Source of the DNA: DASXRU01 sp039933315
GTDB taxonomy: Bacteria > Acidobacteriota > Blastocatellia > Pyrinomonadales > Pyrinomonadaceae
DNA length: 34,402 nt
Direction of reading: 5' to 3'
Assembly (NCBI GenBank): GCA_039933315.1
Contig: JBDTOI010000020.1
Coordinates: forward strand, 1 to 34,402
Below the pieces are notes generated by a model. It saw only the letters and a list, made by a program, of their open reading frames with translations, was not told the origin of the DNA and ran no database searches. A program made the translations under genes and the position numbers. Shown here one piece after another: positions 1 to 8,368 of this stretch; the first letter of the stretch is position 1, and every line of letters begins with the position of its first letter.

Positions 1-2
1 GA

Positions 3-671
3 GCCGACGATATGGTGGCGTTCCTTTATGGCGAAGCGAGTGCGACGGAAGCAGATGATTTCGCCGGCCATATGGACCTTTGTGCCTCGTGCCGGACGGA
101 GTTCGCCGTATTCCGTACGGTGCGCGAGTCAGTGTCTGAATGGCGCTCGGAAGTTTTAGGCGTCAGTTGGCACCCGCAAACAAACGATGAGCCCGAGCGT
201 CTCCCGGCTTTCGTCACTGCCCGGCCGCCACACAAAGCGACTGCGCTGGCTGCGTTGCGCGAATTTTTTGCGATCGCGCCGATGTGGCTGCGAGGGGCAA
301 CAGCAGTGGCCTCTGTGCTGTTTTGCGTGCTCGTCACTTTGTTTATCGCGCGCATGGTAAAAACGCCTGAAAGACTTTATTCGGAGCGTGAGGTGAACGC
401 CCAGGTTGAGAATCGTATCGGGCAATTAAAAAAGGACCAGGCCCCGCTAGCGTCCGATCCGGGGGCTGCGGCGCCAATTGTTCCAGGGGGTAATTCGGAG
501 GAGGATATAGCGCCACCGTCACAGGTCGTGAAGGTTAAGCAAACTTCGCGGCCGCGCTCGCGAAAGTTTCTCTCAAGAGCGGAGCGAGAACAACTGGCAG
601 CCGATCTGGGACTGAAGCCGGCAAATGAGGAAGATGACCTGTCGTTTCCACTCGATGGCGGATCCAACTAG
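3..671 (+). CDS. Anti-sigma factor with zf-HC2-type zinc finger (5'-truncated by window edge)
   Basis: This is probably a membrane-anchored anti-sigma factor that holds an ECF sigma factor inactive at the inner membrane. The N-terminal part shows a HxxxCxxC element (GHMDLCASC), typical of the zinc-binding anti-sigma (zf-HC2) fold. A single hydrophobic helix follows (about MWLRGATAVASVLFCVLVTLF, roughly residues 95-118 counted from the first ATG at base 12). The C-terminal region is polar and Pro/Ser/Arg-rich and would lie in the periplasm. The reading frame is open to the window edge upstream of the ATG at base 12. Members of this family normally carry about 10-20 more residues before this point, including an early Cys, so the true start is likely outside the window. 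The next gene encodes a Spy-like envelope protein, consistent with an envelope-stress module. The cognate sigma factor would be expected just upstream and is not visible. Confidence 0.72.
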   Translation, partial: ADDMVAFLYGEASATEADDFAGHMDLCASCRTEFAVFRTVRESVSEWRSEVLGVSWHPQTNDEPERLPAFVTARPPHKATALAALREFFAIAPMWLRGATAVASVLFCVLVTLFIARMVKTPERLYSEREVNAQVENRIGQLKKDQAPLASDPGAAAPIVPGGNSEEDIAPPSQVVKVKQTSRPRSRKFLSRAEREQLAADLGLKPANEEDDLSFPLDGGSN

Positions 672-720
672 TGTGTGACGCTCCTGGCAGTCCAACAAGT
701 ATTACGAAGAGCTAATAACT

Positions 721-1335
721 ATGAACATAAACATACAGGGTAACAAACGGGCAGCAGCGGCTTTGAGGGTCTTCTTATTGACCTGTGCGCTTTCGGGTTG
801 TGCCATCTCAGCCTGGGGCCAGCAGGATCAGGTTGGCCCGCAGCAGACTCAAACCAGCCAAACAGGCTTGCCGGGCGATCCGATTAGGCAATTGAATCTG
901 ACCGCCGAGCAGGTGGAGAAGATCCGCGCGATTCGTGAACAAAACAAGGACGAACGCTTCATGGTTAATCAACGGTTGCGTCAGGCCCAGCGGGCAATGG
1001 ATGAAGCTGTCGACGCAGACAATTCAAGTGAGGCCTTGATCGAGCAACGAGCGCGTGTGCTTGCCGAAGCTCAGGCAGCCGCCACACGGATGCGGGCGAT
1101 TACGGAGGTGCGTATACGCCGCATTTTGACCCCGGAACAATTGGCGAAACTGCGCATGCTGCGGCAACAGGCTTTGAATCTTAGAGAACAGCGCGGCAAT
1201 CAAGTCAATCAGGACCAGCTAAGGCCGGGCGAGCGTCTGCAGCGGAGACAGGACAGAAATCAGCGTAACGGCATTTCAAGGCCAAACCTTCCACCGCGTG
1301 TTCAGGGTGCGGTTCCCCCGGGCCGGCGACCTTAG
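721..1335 (+). CDS. Spy/CpxP-like LTXXQ-motif periplasmic protein
   Basis: This is an exported, helical, Arg/Gln-rich protein of 204 residues. Two LTxxQ-type motifs are visible (LTAEQ about residue 60 and LTPEQ about residue 139), separated by charged amphipathic helices. That is the hallmark of the Spy/CpxP/heavy-metal-resistance family of periplasmic chaperone-like stress proteins. The N-terminus has a positively charged stretch, a hydrophobic core and both a lipobox-like LSGC and a later AWGQ signal-peptidase-I-like site, so it could be either a lipoprotein or a soluble periplasmic protein. The tail after residue 160 is Arg/Gln/Pro-rich and looks disordered. The gene starts 49 bases after the anti-sigma factor, is probably co-transcribed with it, and is followed by a strong terminator. 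The family call is good; the stress ligand is unknown. Confidence 0.72.
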   Translation: MNINIQGNKRAAAALRVFLLTCALSGCAISAWGQQDQVGPQQTQTSQTGLPGDPIRQLNLTAEQVEKIRAIREQNKDERFMVNQRLRQAQRAMDEAVDADNSSEALIEQRARVLAEAQAAATRMRAITEVRIRRILTPEQLAKLRMLRQQALNLREQRGNQVNQDQLRPGERLQRRQDRNQRNGISRPNLPPRVQGAVPPGRRP

Positions 1336-1359
1336 ATTATTTGCCTTCGCTCCACATCC

Positions 1360-1389
1360 AGGGCCGGTTCGTGATTACGAACCGGCCCT
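1360..1389 (+). terminator. Rho-independent terminator after the Spy-like gene
   Basis: A perfect 13-bp stem (AGGGCCGGTTCGT at 1360-1372 paired with 1377-1389) closes a 4-base GATT loop and is followed by TTAATTTT. It lies 24 bases after the stop codon of the Spy-like gene and separates it from the mla operon. Confidence 0.85.
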
Positions 1390-1642
1390 TAATTTTGTGC
1401 TGTTGCGGCGGTTCATTGCGACTGTCAAACACCTCCACGCGCGTATTAGCTTGACGCATCAAGCCCAATTTGCGCATCATAAGCCGCTAATGAAATCCGC
1501 TCCGGGCCGGCTCTGGTGACCTCAGAGTCATTTTGTTTGTTTGGCCCCTCAATCAGTTAAGGTGATATTTTTCCAATTTGACGTTTAGCGTTTGAGAATC
1601 TGACTTTCTCTTGACCGCAAGTCTTCCCTTACTGGCTCACCA
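1390..1642. other. Intergenic region upstream of the mla operon
   Basis: No gene is supported here. A TTGACG hexamer at 1578-1583 resembles a -35 box, but no convincing -10 hexamer follows at 16-18 bases. A promoter for mlaE is expected in this stretch but cannot be placed. Confidence 0.4.
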
Positions 1643-2407
1643 ATGAACATCGCCACGCGCGGTCTGCTCGAATTTCAAGAGATAACTTTGCTGGCGGCGC
1701 GTGCTGCTCGCGGAATTGTCAAACGCCCCCGGTACATTCCGGAGACGATTGCGCAGATGGACCTGATCGGGGTTGGTTCGCTGACCATCATTGTCCTCAC
1801 CGGGTTTTTTACCGGAGCTGTGCTTACATTACAGACTTACCCCACTCTTGCTTCGTATGGCGCCCTCGACCAATTAGGTTACCTCGTGTCACTCTCGCTG
1901 GTACGCGAGCTGGGGCCAGTCCTGACCGCGCTGATGGTTACCGGGCGCGTGGTCTCGGCCATTTCGGCTGAGCTTGGCTCAATGGTAGTGTCACAGCAGA
2001 TAGACGCCATGCGGGCGCTCGGAACTGACCCTGTACGGAAACTGGTGACCCCGCGCATCATTGCGCTAATCATAACCCTGCCCCTGTTGACAGTCCTGGC
2101 AGACGTAATTGGCATCGGGGGCGGTTGGGCGGTTTCGATCGGCTTGTATGATTTGCCATCATCAATGTTCATTACCTCGGTGCGCGACGGCATAACCACT
2201 GATGATATTATTGGCGGCATAATCAAACCGCTGGTATTCGGTTTTCTAATGGGGACAGTGGCATGTTACAAAGGCCTGAAGACTGAAGGGGGAACGGTGG
2301 GCGTTGGTCGCTCGACAACCTCTGCGGTTGTTATGGCCTCAATAGTCGTTATCATTTCCGACTTTTTCATGGTAAAGGCCCTACAGATTCTTTTGGGCAC
2401 AGCCTAA
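1643..2407 (+). CDS. mlaE: MlaE-type ABC transporter permease
   Basis: This is the inner-membrane permease of an MCE/Mla phospholipid transporter, 254 residues, the usual family length. Visible hallmarks are the N-terminal amphipathic stretch, then several hydrophobic helices (LIGVGSLTIIVLTGFFTGAV; the LVRELGPVLTALMVTGRVVSAISAELGSM segment characteristic of MlaE/YrbE; the conserved DALRALG-like motif, here DAMRALGTDP; and YKG near the C-terminus). The ATG at 1643 lacks a clear Shine-Dalgarno sequence, but the protein aligns with the expected family N-terminus. The ATPase gene starts 3 bases after the stop and the MCE protein follows, so this is an operon in the order E-F-D. The mlaB and mlaC partners are not adjacent. 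The family is known to move lipids between the outer and inner membrane; direction here is unknown. Confidence 0.92.
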   Translation: MNIATRGLLEFQEITLLAARAARGIVKRPRYIPETIAQMDLIGVGSLTIIVLTGFFTGAVLTLQTYPTLASYGALDQLGYLVSLSLVRELGPVLTALMVTGRVVSAISAELGSMVVSQQIDAMRALGTDPVRKLVTPRIIALIITLPLLTVLADVIGIGGGWAVSIGLYDLPSSMFITSVRDGITTDDIIGGIIKPLVFGFLMGTVACYKGLKTEGGTVGVGRSTTSAVVMASIVVIISDFFMVKALQILLGTA

Positions 2408-2410
2408 TCT

Positions 2411-3337
2411 ATGAGTTCTCCTGAATCAGTAGTCACAGAAGATCGGCACGCGTTGTCGCAATCCGGGATTGACGGCCGGGTCAGCAATGACGCGGCCGAG
2501 TCGACCTTTCATGAAGTGGACGATCGCGAGCGGGCGATACCGGCGATCGAATTTCGTGACGTGACGTTGGCCTTCGACGATCGCAAAATCCTCGATGGTC
2601 TGAGTTTTAAAGTCATGAAGGGCGAAACGAAACTCATCCTGGGCGGCTCCGGCTGCGGCAAGTCCACGACCATCAAACTGGTGCTCGGCCTCTTGAAACC
2701 CGATTCAGGTAAGGTGCTGGTGGATGGTGAGGACATCACGGATCACAACGAAGTGCAGATGATGCAGGTCCGCAAGAAGATCGGGATGATTTTCCAGGAA
2801 GGCGCTCTTTTCGATTCGCTGTCCGTCTACGACAATGTCGCTTTTCGCCTGCACGAGCAAGGCGTGCCGGAAGAGGAAGTCGAGCCTGAAGTGCGACGCA
2901 TGCTGCGGTTCGTGAATCTCGAAGACGCGATTGATAAGATGCCAATCGAGCTGTCGGGCGGCATGAGGCGCCGCGTCGGTATTGCCCGCGCCCTGGTGGG
3001 TGATCCCAAGATCGTGATGTTTGACGAACCTACGGCCGGTCTCGATCCGCCGACCGCACGCACTATCTGCGAACTCGCCATGAAGCTGCGCGACCTGGAG
3101 GACGTCTCGTCAATTTTCGTGACCCACGAAATGAACAATCTGGATTACCTCTCGTCGGAGTACGCCGTTGTCAACGAAGCTGGTGAAGTCGTATTCGAAA
3201 AGGAAGGCGAGCGCCTTTGTCTGATTAACTGCAAAGTGCTGATGATGCGCGAAGGTAAGGTGATATTTAGCGGTACTGACGAGACCCTAAAGAAGGCCGA
3301 CGACGGATACATTCAAAAATTCCTGCGCGGACACTAA
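2411..3337 (+). CDS. mlaF: MlaF-type ABC transporter ATP-binding protein
   Basis: This is the cytoplasmic ATPase that powers the MlaE permease. Walker A GGSGCGKST is at about residues 78-86, the ABC signature LSGGM at 181-185, Walker B IVMFDEP at 201-207, and an H-loop His in VTHEM at about 238. The protein is 308 residues, longer than the usual 260-270. The excess is an acidic, low-complexity N-terminal extension of about 45 residues before the first beta strand (IEFRDVTLAF). A later start is possible, but the ATG at 2411 sits only 3 bases past mlaE, which favours translational coupling. The C-terminus (DDGYIQKFLRG) resembles the MlaF tail. Confidence in function is high; the extension is the only doubtful part. 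Confidence 0.92.
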   Translation: MSSPESVVTEDRHALSQSGIDGRVSNDAAESTFHEVDDRERAIPAIEFRDVTLAFDDRKILDGLSFKVMKGETKLILGGSGCGKSTTIKLVLGLLKPDSGKVLVDGEDITDHNEVQMMQVRKKIGMIFQEGALFDSLSVYDNVAFRLHEQGVPEEEVEPEVRRMLRFVNLEDAIDKMPIELSGGMRRRVGIARALVGDPKIVMFDEPTAGLDPPTARTICELAMKLRDLEDVSSIFVTHEMNNLDYLSSEYAVVNEAGEVVFEKEGERLCLINCKVLMMREGKVIFSGTDETLKKADDGYIQKFLRGH

Positions 3338-3440
3338 TGTTGTTTTTGTTTGCGATTGCCGGCTTCGATCTTGAGTCGCTGCTTATGTAGTTCAAGTCGA
3401 AAAGTGCAAATTCAAAATCGCAAATCTCCTGGTTAATGCT

Positions 3441-4586
3441 ATGCCACCAGCCAAGAAGACCATCGGGCTCAGTGAACTGCGCGTCGGCTTACTAGTAGTC
3501 GGCGGGATAGTGGTGCTGATCTTTCTTATCCTGAACGCATCGGGTGACATCAATCCGTTTGCCAGCAAGCTTCACCTGCGCGCCCGTTTCGCCGATGCCA
3601 ATGGGCTGCGGCCGGGATCGGAAGTGCGCCTGGCCGGTGTACGCATCGGTAAGGTTGAGAAGATCACCCTCTTGCCGCCGTCGAATGTACCGGGCGACAA
3701 GCGCGTCGAAGCAAGTTTCGCAGTTGATAGCAAGATTGATGGCCAGGCCGCCAACCAACGCATTCGCACCGATTCAATGGCCCTGCAGGCTGCGCCCAGC
3801 CTCTTGGGCAGCGAGATGATCATAAACATCACGCCCGGCACCGCCATTGGCCAGCCCATACAAGAGAACGCAATCCTGCCGTCGTCAGCGGCGAATACGA
3901 TCAGCGACTTTGCTACTTCAGGCACCGATCTGGCCCAGCGTCTGACCAAACTATCCGATCAGCTGAACGAAGTCGTAAAGGACATAAGGGAAGGCAAAGG
4001 CACCATAGGCCATCTCTTCACCGACGACGCTCTTTATAACAATCTGAATGCGACCATCCGCGACACCGAAGACTTAATGCAGCAAATCAAAAGCGGTCGG
4101 GGATCTGCTGGCAAGCTGATCTACGACGATGCTCTCTATAACAACACCAACGAAATCGCAGCCAACTTGAGAAAGATTTCCGACGACATCCGCGCCGGCC
4201 GGGGATCGGCGGGCAAATTCCTTTCCAGTGACGAGATGTACAATAAGGTCAACCGTCTCGCAGATCGCGTGAATCATTCGATGGATCAAATCGACGGCAT
4301 CGTGGCTAATGTGAATGCCGGCCGGGGTACGCTGGGTAAACTGGTCAGAGATGAGGCTATTTACAACGATGCGCGCACGGCCATCGCTCGTTTCAATACC
4401 ACTGCCGAACGCATTGATAATGTGGTAGCCAGTGCGCAGCGTGGCGAGGGCACGGTGGGAAAACTCTTAACCGACGATCAGCTTTATTCGAACGTGAACC
4501 AGCTGTCTTCTGAAAGCGTCAAGCTGCTCTACGACTTTCGCCAGAACCCCAAGAAATATCTGACGATTAAGTTCCAATTGTTCTAA
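3441..4586 (+). CDS. mlaD: MlaD/MCE-domain lipid-transport protein with C-terminal G[KR]G repeats
   Basis: This is a periplasmic substrate-binding subunit anchored by one N-terminal helix (about residues 14-33). A single MCE domain follows (about residues 42-135; note FADANGLRPGSEVRLAGVRIG, the canonical MCE opening). After residue 165 comes a long predicted coiled coil carrying five copies of a motif G[KRE]G[ST]xGK[LF]xxDxxxY[NS], starting at residues 185, 219, 253, 294 and 335. The protein is 381 residues, about twice a minimal MlaD, resembling the longer MCE proteins of phyla that use a needle-like helical bundle to span the periplasm. It lies 103 bases after mlaF and closes the operon. 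The MCE assignment is firm; the periplasm-spanning role of the repeats is inferred. Confidence 0.9.
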   Translation: MPPAKKTIGLSELRVGLLVVGGIVVLIFLILNASGDINPFASKLHLRARFADANGLRPGSEVRLAGVRIGKVEKITLLPPSNVPGDKRVEASFAVDSKIDGQAANQRIRTDSMALQAAPSLLGSEMIINITPGTAIGQPIQENAILPSSAANTISDFATSGTDLAQRLTKLSDQLNEVVKDIREGKGTIGHLFTDDALYNNLNATIRDTEDLMQQIKSGRGSAGKLIYDDALYNNTNEIAANLRKISDDIRAGRGSAGKFLSSDEMYNKVNRLADRVNHSMDQIDGIVANVNAGRGTLGKLVRDEAIYNDARTAIARFNTTAERIDNVVASAQRGEGTVGKLLTDDQLYSNVNQLSSESVKLLYDFRQNPKKYLTIKFQLF

Positions 4587-4663
4587 CAAGTCCAGCACCG
4601 AGCCGGCGCTCTGGGCGCTGCTACCCATCGAGTGACATTCTGCCCGAGTTCTATCCAGCCGGG

Positions 4664-5200
4664 TCACTTCGTCTTCTCCTGCAACTCGAATTCGTAGATG
4701 CGTTTCGTCCCGCTTCCGGGCTCGGCTGCGATTTTCCAAACTGAGCCGCTGCCAACTTTCTTAATCGAGGCCGTCACCGGCTGCTGCTTGCCATTGACCA
4801 TCACGGTCTGCTGGCCTCGAAAGCCCTCACTTTCAGAGTACGAAAGCGGAAGATCGGTTAGTACGGCTTCAGAATCAACTTTGAGGCTTAACAGGTATTG
4901 GTCCGCCGCCCCCTGCTTCAGGCGCACTTCGAAGCTTCTCGTTTCCATGTTTGGCACGCCGTACGACCCGACGCCGGTAACGACCGACGATGATTCGCCA
5001 AAGGTTATGGTGTCGGCAGACGGCTGTTTCACGGTAAGGCTTCCGCTGGTGATGCGCACACCGCGTGCATCGCCCAGAGTCTGCATTGCCTTCCAGGTGC
5101 CCACAAATTGATCAAGACGCTGTGCGCCCGCCTGGCTTTTGCAGCCAATGCCAGGAAGCAGGAAGAGGCAGGTCAGGCCCAAAGCGCTAAATCGTTTCAT
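4664..5200 (-). CDS. Putative lipoprotein, beta-rich, function unknown
   Basis: This is an exported protein of 178 residues with a lipoprotein signal: MKRF, a hydrophobic core and PGIGC with Cys as the likely lipidated residue. The ATG at 5200 was chosen because AAAGGAGA lies a few bases upstream on the minus strand; a longer reading frame starting at 5227 would bury that ribosome-binding site. The mature part (FVGTWKAMQ..., alternating polar and hydrophobic strands, ending IYEFELQEK) looks like an all-beta, lipocalin-like barrel, but no diagnostic residue allows a firm family call. It is convergent with mlaD across a 77-base gap. Confidence 0.7.
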   Translation of the reverse strand: MKRFSALGLTCLFLLPGIGCKSQAGAQRLDQFVGTWKAMQTLGDARGVRITSGSLTVKQPSADTITFGESSSVVTGVGSYGVPNMETRSFEVRLKQGAADQYLLSLKVDSEAVLTDLPLSYSESEGFRGQQTVMVNGKQQPVTASIKKVGSGSVWKIAAEPGSGTKRIYEFELQEKTK

Positions 5201-5294
5201 GGCTTCTCCTTTGCCAAAGTACGTCAACCGGGCATCTCTTGGATTTCCGGAAGCACGACGACATGCAGGCCTCCGCGTGCAGCCCTAAATACGT

Positions 5295-5972
5295 TTAAGT
5301 CTGCGGCACTATGCCAAAGGCCCGTACGGGAAAGGTGCCCATGCCCCTGACCTTAACGGGCACCGCAAAGAACTTGAATCCAGCCTCGGGCAGGTCGCCT
5401 AACCCACACATATGCTCGAGAATCGGGATTCCCTTAGCCAGCAGAATTGAATGTGCAGGTCGCTCACCGTTTGCGGTGTCGTCGATGTTGAAGGAATCGA
5501 TGCCAACCAACGCCGCCCCATGCTCTGCCAAATACTCCGCCGTCTCAGTAGCGACGAATGGATGGCTGCCACTTGCGTAGTCTCCGGTCCTCCAGAACCT
5601 GTCCCAGCCCGTATGAAAAAGCACCGCCTTGCCACGCACATCAAGATCCTTTAAAGCCGCGCTGCGGATTCCCCGTTCAGTTGCACCGACCTGGCGCACT
5701 ACTATGCCGTCCAGATTCGCCAACGAATGCAGGTTGAGTTGGGACAGGTCTGACCCATCTGCATACCTGTGAAAAGGACTGTCCAGGTAGGTGCCCGTGT
5801 TCGCGACCATCTCAATTTTGCCGATCTGAAATTCGGTACCGGGGGCATAACGCTCGCGAGACGCTGCACGCGTCAGGTAATCGGTAATGACGGCGGGCGG
5901 GAGCCCCTGGTACGTGACCAAGCCATCCTCAACCGTGTGCGAGACATCGATGAGATCAAACGCGGGGTTCAT
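5295..5972 (-). CDS. Cyclase-family (kynurenine formamidase/isatin hydrolase-like) protein with altered metal motif
   Basis: This 225-residue protein has the cyclase (PF04199-type) fold signature: IDVSHTVEDGLVTYQGLP at the N-terminus, a TGTYLDSPFHRYADG segment, then FHTGWDRFW and LVGIDSFNIDD. Family enzymes hydrolyse amide or lactam rings using a metal bound by HxGTHxDxPxH. Here the same alignment gives Asn58-Thr-Gly-Thr-Tyr62-x-Asp64-x-Pro-x-His68, so two of the usual His ligands are replaced while Asp and the last His remain. It may bind metal differently or use another substrate. The ATG at 5972 is preceded by AAGGAG about 10 bases upstream. It lies 31 bases downstream of the MidA-like gene on the same strand and could be co-transcribed with it. 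Confidence 0.8.
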   Translation of the reverse strand: MNPAFDLIDVSHTVEDGLVTYQGLPPAVITDYLTRAASRERYAPGTEFQIGKIEMVANTGTYLDSPFHRYADGSDLSQLNLHSLANLDGIVVRQVGATERGIRSAALKDLDVRGKAVLFHTGWDRFWRTGDYASGSHPFVATETAEYLAEHGAALVGIDSFNIDDTANGERPAHSILLAKGIPILEHMCGLGDLPEAGFKFFAVPVKVRGMGTFPVRAFGIVPQT

Positions 5973-6003
5973 TTCGCGCTAACTCCTTCCGGGCTTACCA
6001 CGG

Positions 6004-7122
6004 TCATCTTCGTTGGACCAGAACCTGAAAACTGGAAGCCATACCGCTGGGCAGGATCATTTCTCGTGCTGCGACACTCAGACGCAGTTTCTCAGCCTCG
6101 GTTGTCGCACGCCATGATTGCCACTCCAGCTCTTCCAGTAAACCAGCTTCGAGCAGAAACTTGTCCTGGCGCTCAAACTTGATGGTCTTGAGCCCAAGTC
6201 TGCGCGTGACTCTTTCCACGAAGGTCCAATTCACCGTGCTGGTGATGTCCTGCTCGCCGGGCCGCCCCAGCACGTCTTCAATCAAACGATGCTGGTAGTA
6301 ACTCCGCAGGGTTCCGGCAAAGCGGGCCGCTGAGTTGTAGAGATCTACGGCGTCCGCGCCATAGTCCACTGTAATGAGATAGCCCTGGTCGAGCTTGGCC
6401 GCCGCCTGCGTGAGCCACTCCTCGATTTTCAGGTTGACCTCAGCAACCTGGCCTTCCGCCAGCTTAATTTCGGAAGCTGCGAAGTACTCCACAAGTTTGG
6501 GCGAAGATGGCGGCCCTAATCTCCATGCAAAAGCTCCACCCGTTCCCGCCACTACATAAAACTCGCAAAGCTTTCCACCCGCTACCGTTACCCGGTGCAC
6601 CGCAAACGCATCAAGCAATTCATTAGAAAAAATGATGCCGGGCGCAAGCGGCCCAACGTCATTCAGCGAAGTAAACTGAATGCGTGCAGCGAATGATTCC
6701 AACTGCGCCCGGAGACTGGGGAAATGGCCGTCGCTCAGTTCATGTATGACGTATCTCGTCGCCCGAAACACTCGCGGGAAACGATCCTGTAAGGTCTCAA
6801 GTACGCCCTGCGCAAAACGACCACCGCCGGCGCCTGCTTCGCAGATGGTCCACTCTGGCGGAGAGCCGAGCTCTTCATACAGCATCGCAAAATAGCGTGC
6901 AAACGTGGCCGCAAACAAATCGCTGCGTTCGGGACTGGTGCGATAGTCGCCTTCCCTGCCCCAGCGCTGCCGATCGTGCCGGCGATAGTAGCCATGGTGT
7001 TCATCGTAGAGCGCCGCCTGCATCCAGTCGTGAAAAGTTATTTGGCCTTCGCGATCAATACGCTCGCAGAGCTTGCCCAACAGATCGGGAGCAGCGGCCT
7101 GAACTATTTCTTTGGAGGACAA
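6004..7122 (-). CDS. SAM-dependent methyltransferase, MidA/NDUFAF7 (DUF185) family
   Basis: This 372-residue protein matches the MidA/NDUFAF7 family. It has the N-terminal GQITFHDWMQAALYDEHHGYY segment, then GREGDYRTSPE, and the SAM-binding loop ICEAGAGGGRFAQG. FSNELLDAFAVHRV and ITVDYGADAVDLY are further conserved blocks. In mitochondria the homologue symmetrically dimethylates an arginine of a complex I subunit; bacterial members are presumed protein arginine methyltransferases with unknown targets. The first usable start is a TTG at 7122 with no clear ribosome-binding site. The N-terminus encoded from there is as expected for the family, so it is retained with some doubt. Confidence 0.85.
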   Translation of the reverse strand: MSSKEIVQAAAPDLLGKLCERIDREGQITFHDWMQAALYDEHHGYYRRHDRQRWGREGDYRTSPERSDLFAATFARYFAMLYEELGSPPEWTICEAGAGGGRFAQGVLETLQDRFPRVFRATRYVIHELSDGHFPSLRAQLESFAARIQFTSLNDVGPLAPGIIFSNELLDAFAVHRVTVAGGKLCEFYVVAGTGGAFAWRLGPPSSPKLVEYFAASEIKLAEGQVAEVNLKIEEWLTQAAAKLDQGYLITVDYGADAVDLYNSAARFAGTLRSYYQHRLIEDVLGRPGEQDITSTVNWTFVERVTRRLGLKTIKFERQDKFLLEAGLLEELEWQSWRATTEAEKLRLSVAAREMILPSGMASSFQVLVQRR

Positions 7123-7194
7123 AATTTGGCTGAAATGCGGTGACGCTAACAGTTGACTGAAGGAAGCTCAGGAGCAGTCGCCGGCCGGAACGCG

Positions 7195-7758
7195 CTACTG
7201 ACTATTAGTCGGGTCTTCCCGGTCCAGTAGTCGCGTAGTGTTTTCCGTAACGCTGGGTCGATGCACCAGCTCCCCAGTCGTGGGCCGCTGTGACCAGGCA
7301 TTCTTGTGCATGGTTTGAGCGGGGGGTAGTGAAGCACTGCGATTAACCACGCCCATTTGAACAGGCATGGGCGACGGGATGTAAGGCGCGAACATAGCCG
7401 GCGTCCTGGGGGCGCCATCTTCGAAGAGGCCGGCATACAACATCCGCAACAAACCGCCGACGAAGAACACAACCGCTGACAAGGCAGCGAACAATTCAAA
7501 GGTCGTACCGGCCCTGCCGGGCGCGAAGGAAGCCAGGATACCGAGCATGGGCACTATCAGGATTCCCAAAACCAGCAACAAGCCGCCCTGCCGCACACCC
7601 TTCCGGCGTGACGACGGCTCTCTTGGGTTGGAACCGTAAGTGGGCAGCAAGCCGCCGGAGTTCAGGAGGTGCGTTACGCCCTCCAGAGGGAAGCCGCAAC
7701 GCGAACAGAACCGCACCACCTCACTGACCTGCTGTTGGCCGCAATGGGGACAATGCAT
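7195..7758 (-). CDS. Zinc-ribbon membrane protein
   Basis: This 187-residue protein begins with a rubredoxin-like zinc ribbon, CPHC at residues 3-6 and CSRC at about 18-21. A basic linker follows, then two hydrophobic helices (GGLLLVLGILIVPMLGILASF and FELFAALSAVVFFVGGLLRML) and a polar, Pro-rich tail. The layout (N-terminal ribbon, linker, two membrane helices) is common in uncharacterised zinc_ribbon_2 proteins. No enzymatic motif is visible. The gene is flanked by the MidA-like gene and a DinB-like hypothetical gene on the same strand with short gaps. Confidence 0.72.
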   Translation of the reverse strand: MHCPHCGQQQVSEVVRFCSRCGFPLEGVTHLLNSGGLLPTYGSNPREPSSRRKGVRQGGLLLVLGILIVPMLGILASFAPGRAGTTFELFAALSAVVFFVGGLLRMLYAGLFEDGAPRTPAMFAPYIPSPMPVQMGVVNRSASLPPAQTMHKNAWSQRPTTGELVHRPSVTENTTRLLDREDPTNSQ

Positions 7759-7797
7759 TGGGAGACCTCACGTTCGTTTTTGCGAGTTAACTAACAG

Positions 7798-8334
7798 CTA
7801 CAACGACTCGCCGGGGTGACTGACCTTCGACTCTACCGCCAGAAGATCGCGTAGCTCAAAAGCGCGATCCTGATAGCTGGTAGCGCGGCTAATTGTTTCG
7901 TTAAGCAAACTAATCAGCGTGCGTCTTTCCCCTGACGGTACGACAACGTCCTGCAAAAGTTCGCTGTCCTTTGCCATGCCGGTAAAGGCCCGCCGGCGTG
8001 TGGCTTCGACTTCCTCCAGATATTCGACGATGCGCTGACGCGTGTTCAGCGTCTCCGGCAACGTCCATTCAAAGGGATCGTCCCAAAGGTTAGCAGTAAT
8101 CCCGCCGAAGGTTTGTTCGATAACCCCGGCACTGCGCAAGACGTTTTCCCGTACTGAGTCGACCGGCCGCTGTTGCCGACCGCGCCGGCCATCAAACGTC
8201 TCGGCGGAAACACTGCTTACGAGTTCGCGGGAACTCAGGTGCAAACTCGCAAACTGCGCATCAAGCTCGTGTATCAGAGCCCTTTGCTTATCCAACTCTG
8301 GCAGATCCGGTTCAACCCTGATTGAGGCGTTCAT
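7798..8334 (-). CDS. Hypothetical helical protein, possibly DinB-like
   Basis: I do not recognise this 178-residue protein with confidence. It is highly charged and apparently all-helical, without a signal peptide or membrane segment. The pattern PFEWTLPETLNTRQRIVEYLEEVEATR and the spacing of helices suggest a four-helix DinB/YfiT-like bundle, but the metal-binding His triad typical of that family is not evident. The ATG at 8334 has only a weak upstream purine stretch. Coding is supported by the uninterrupted frame and its position between two well supported minus-strand genes. Confidence 0.6.
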   Translation of the reverse strand: MNASIRVEPDLPELDKQRALIHELDAQFASLHLSSRELVSSVSAETFDGRRGRQQRPVDSVRENVLRSAGVIEQTFGGITANLWDDPFEWTLPETLNTRQRIVEYLEEVEATRRRAFTGMAKDSELLQDVVVPSGERRTLISLLNETISRATSYQDRAFELRDLLAVESKVSHPGESL

Positions 8335-8368
8335 GTTCTACCAGTTCAGGCTGCAGCCACCGGCCACT

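Noticed and set aside
1298..1519. 73-residue open frame after the Spy-like gene
   Set aside because: It starts inside the Spy-like gene and reads through the perfect terminator hairpin; the translation has no recognisable features.
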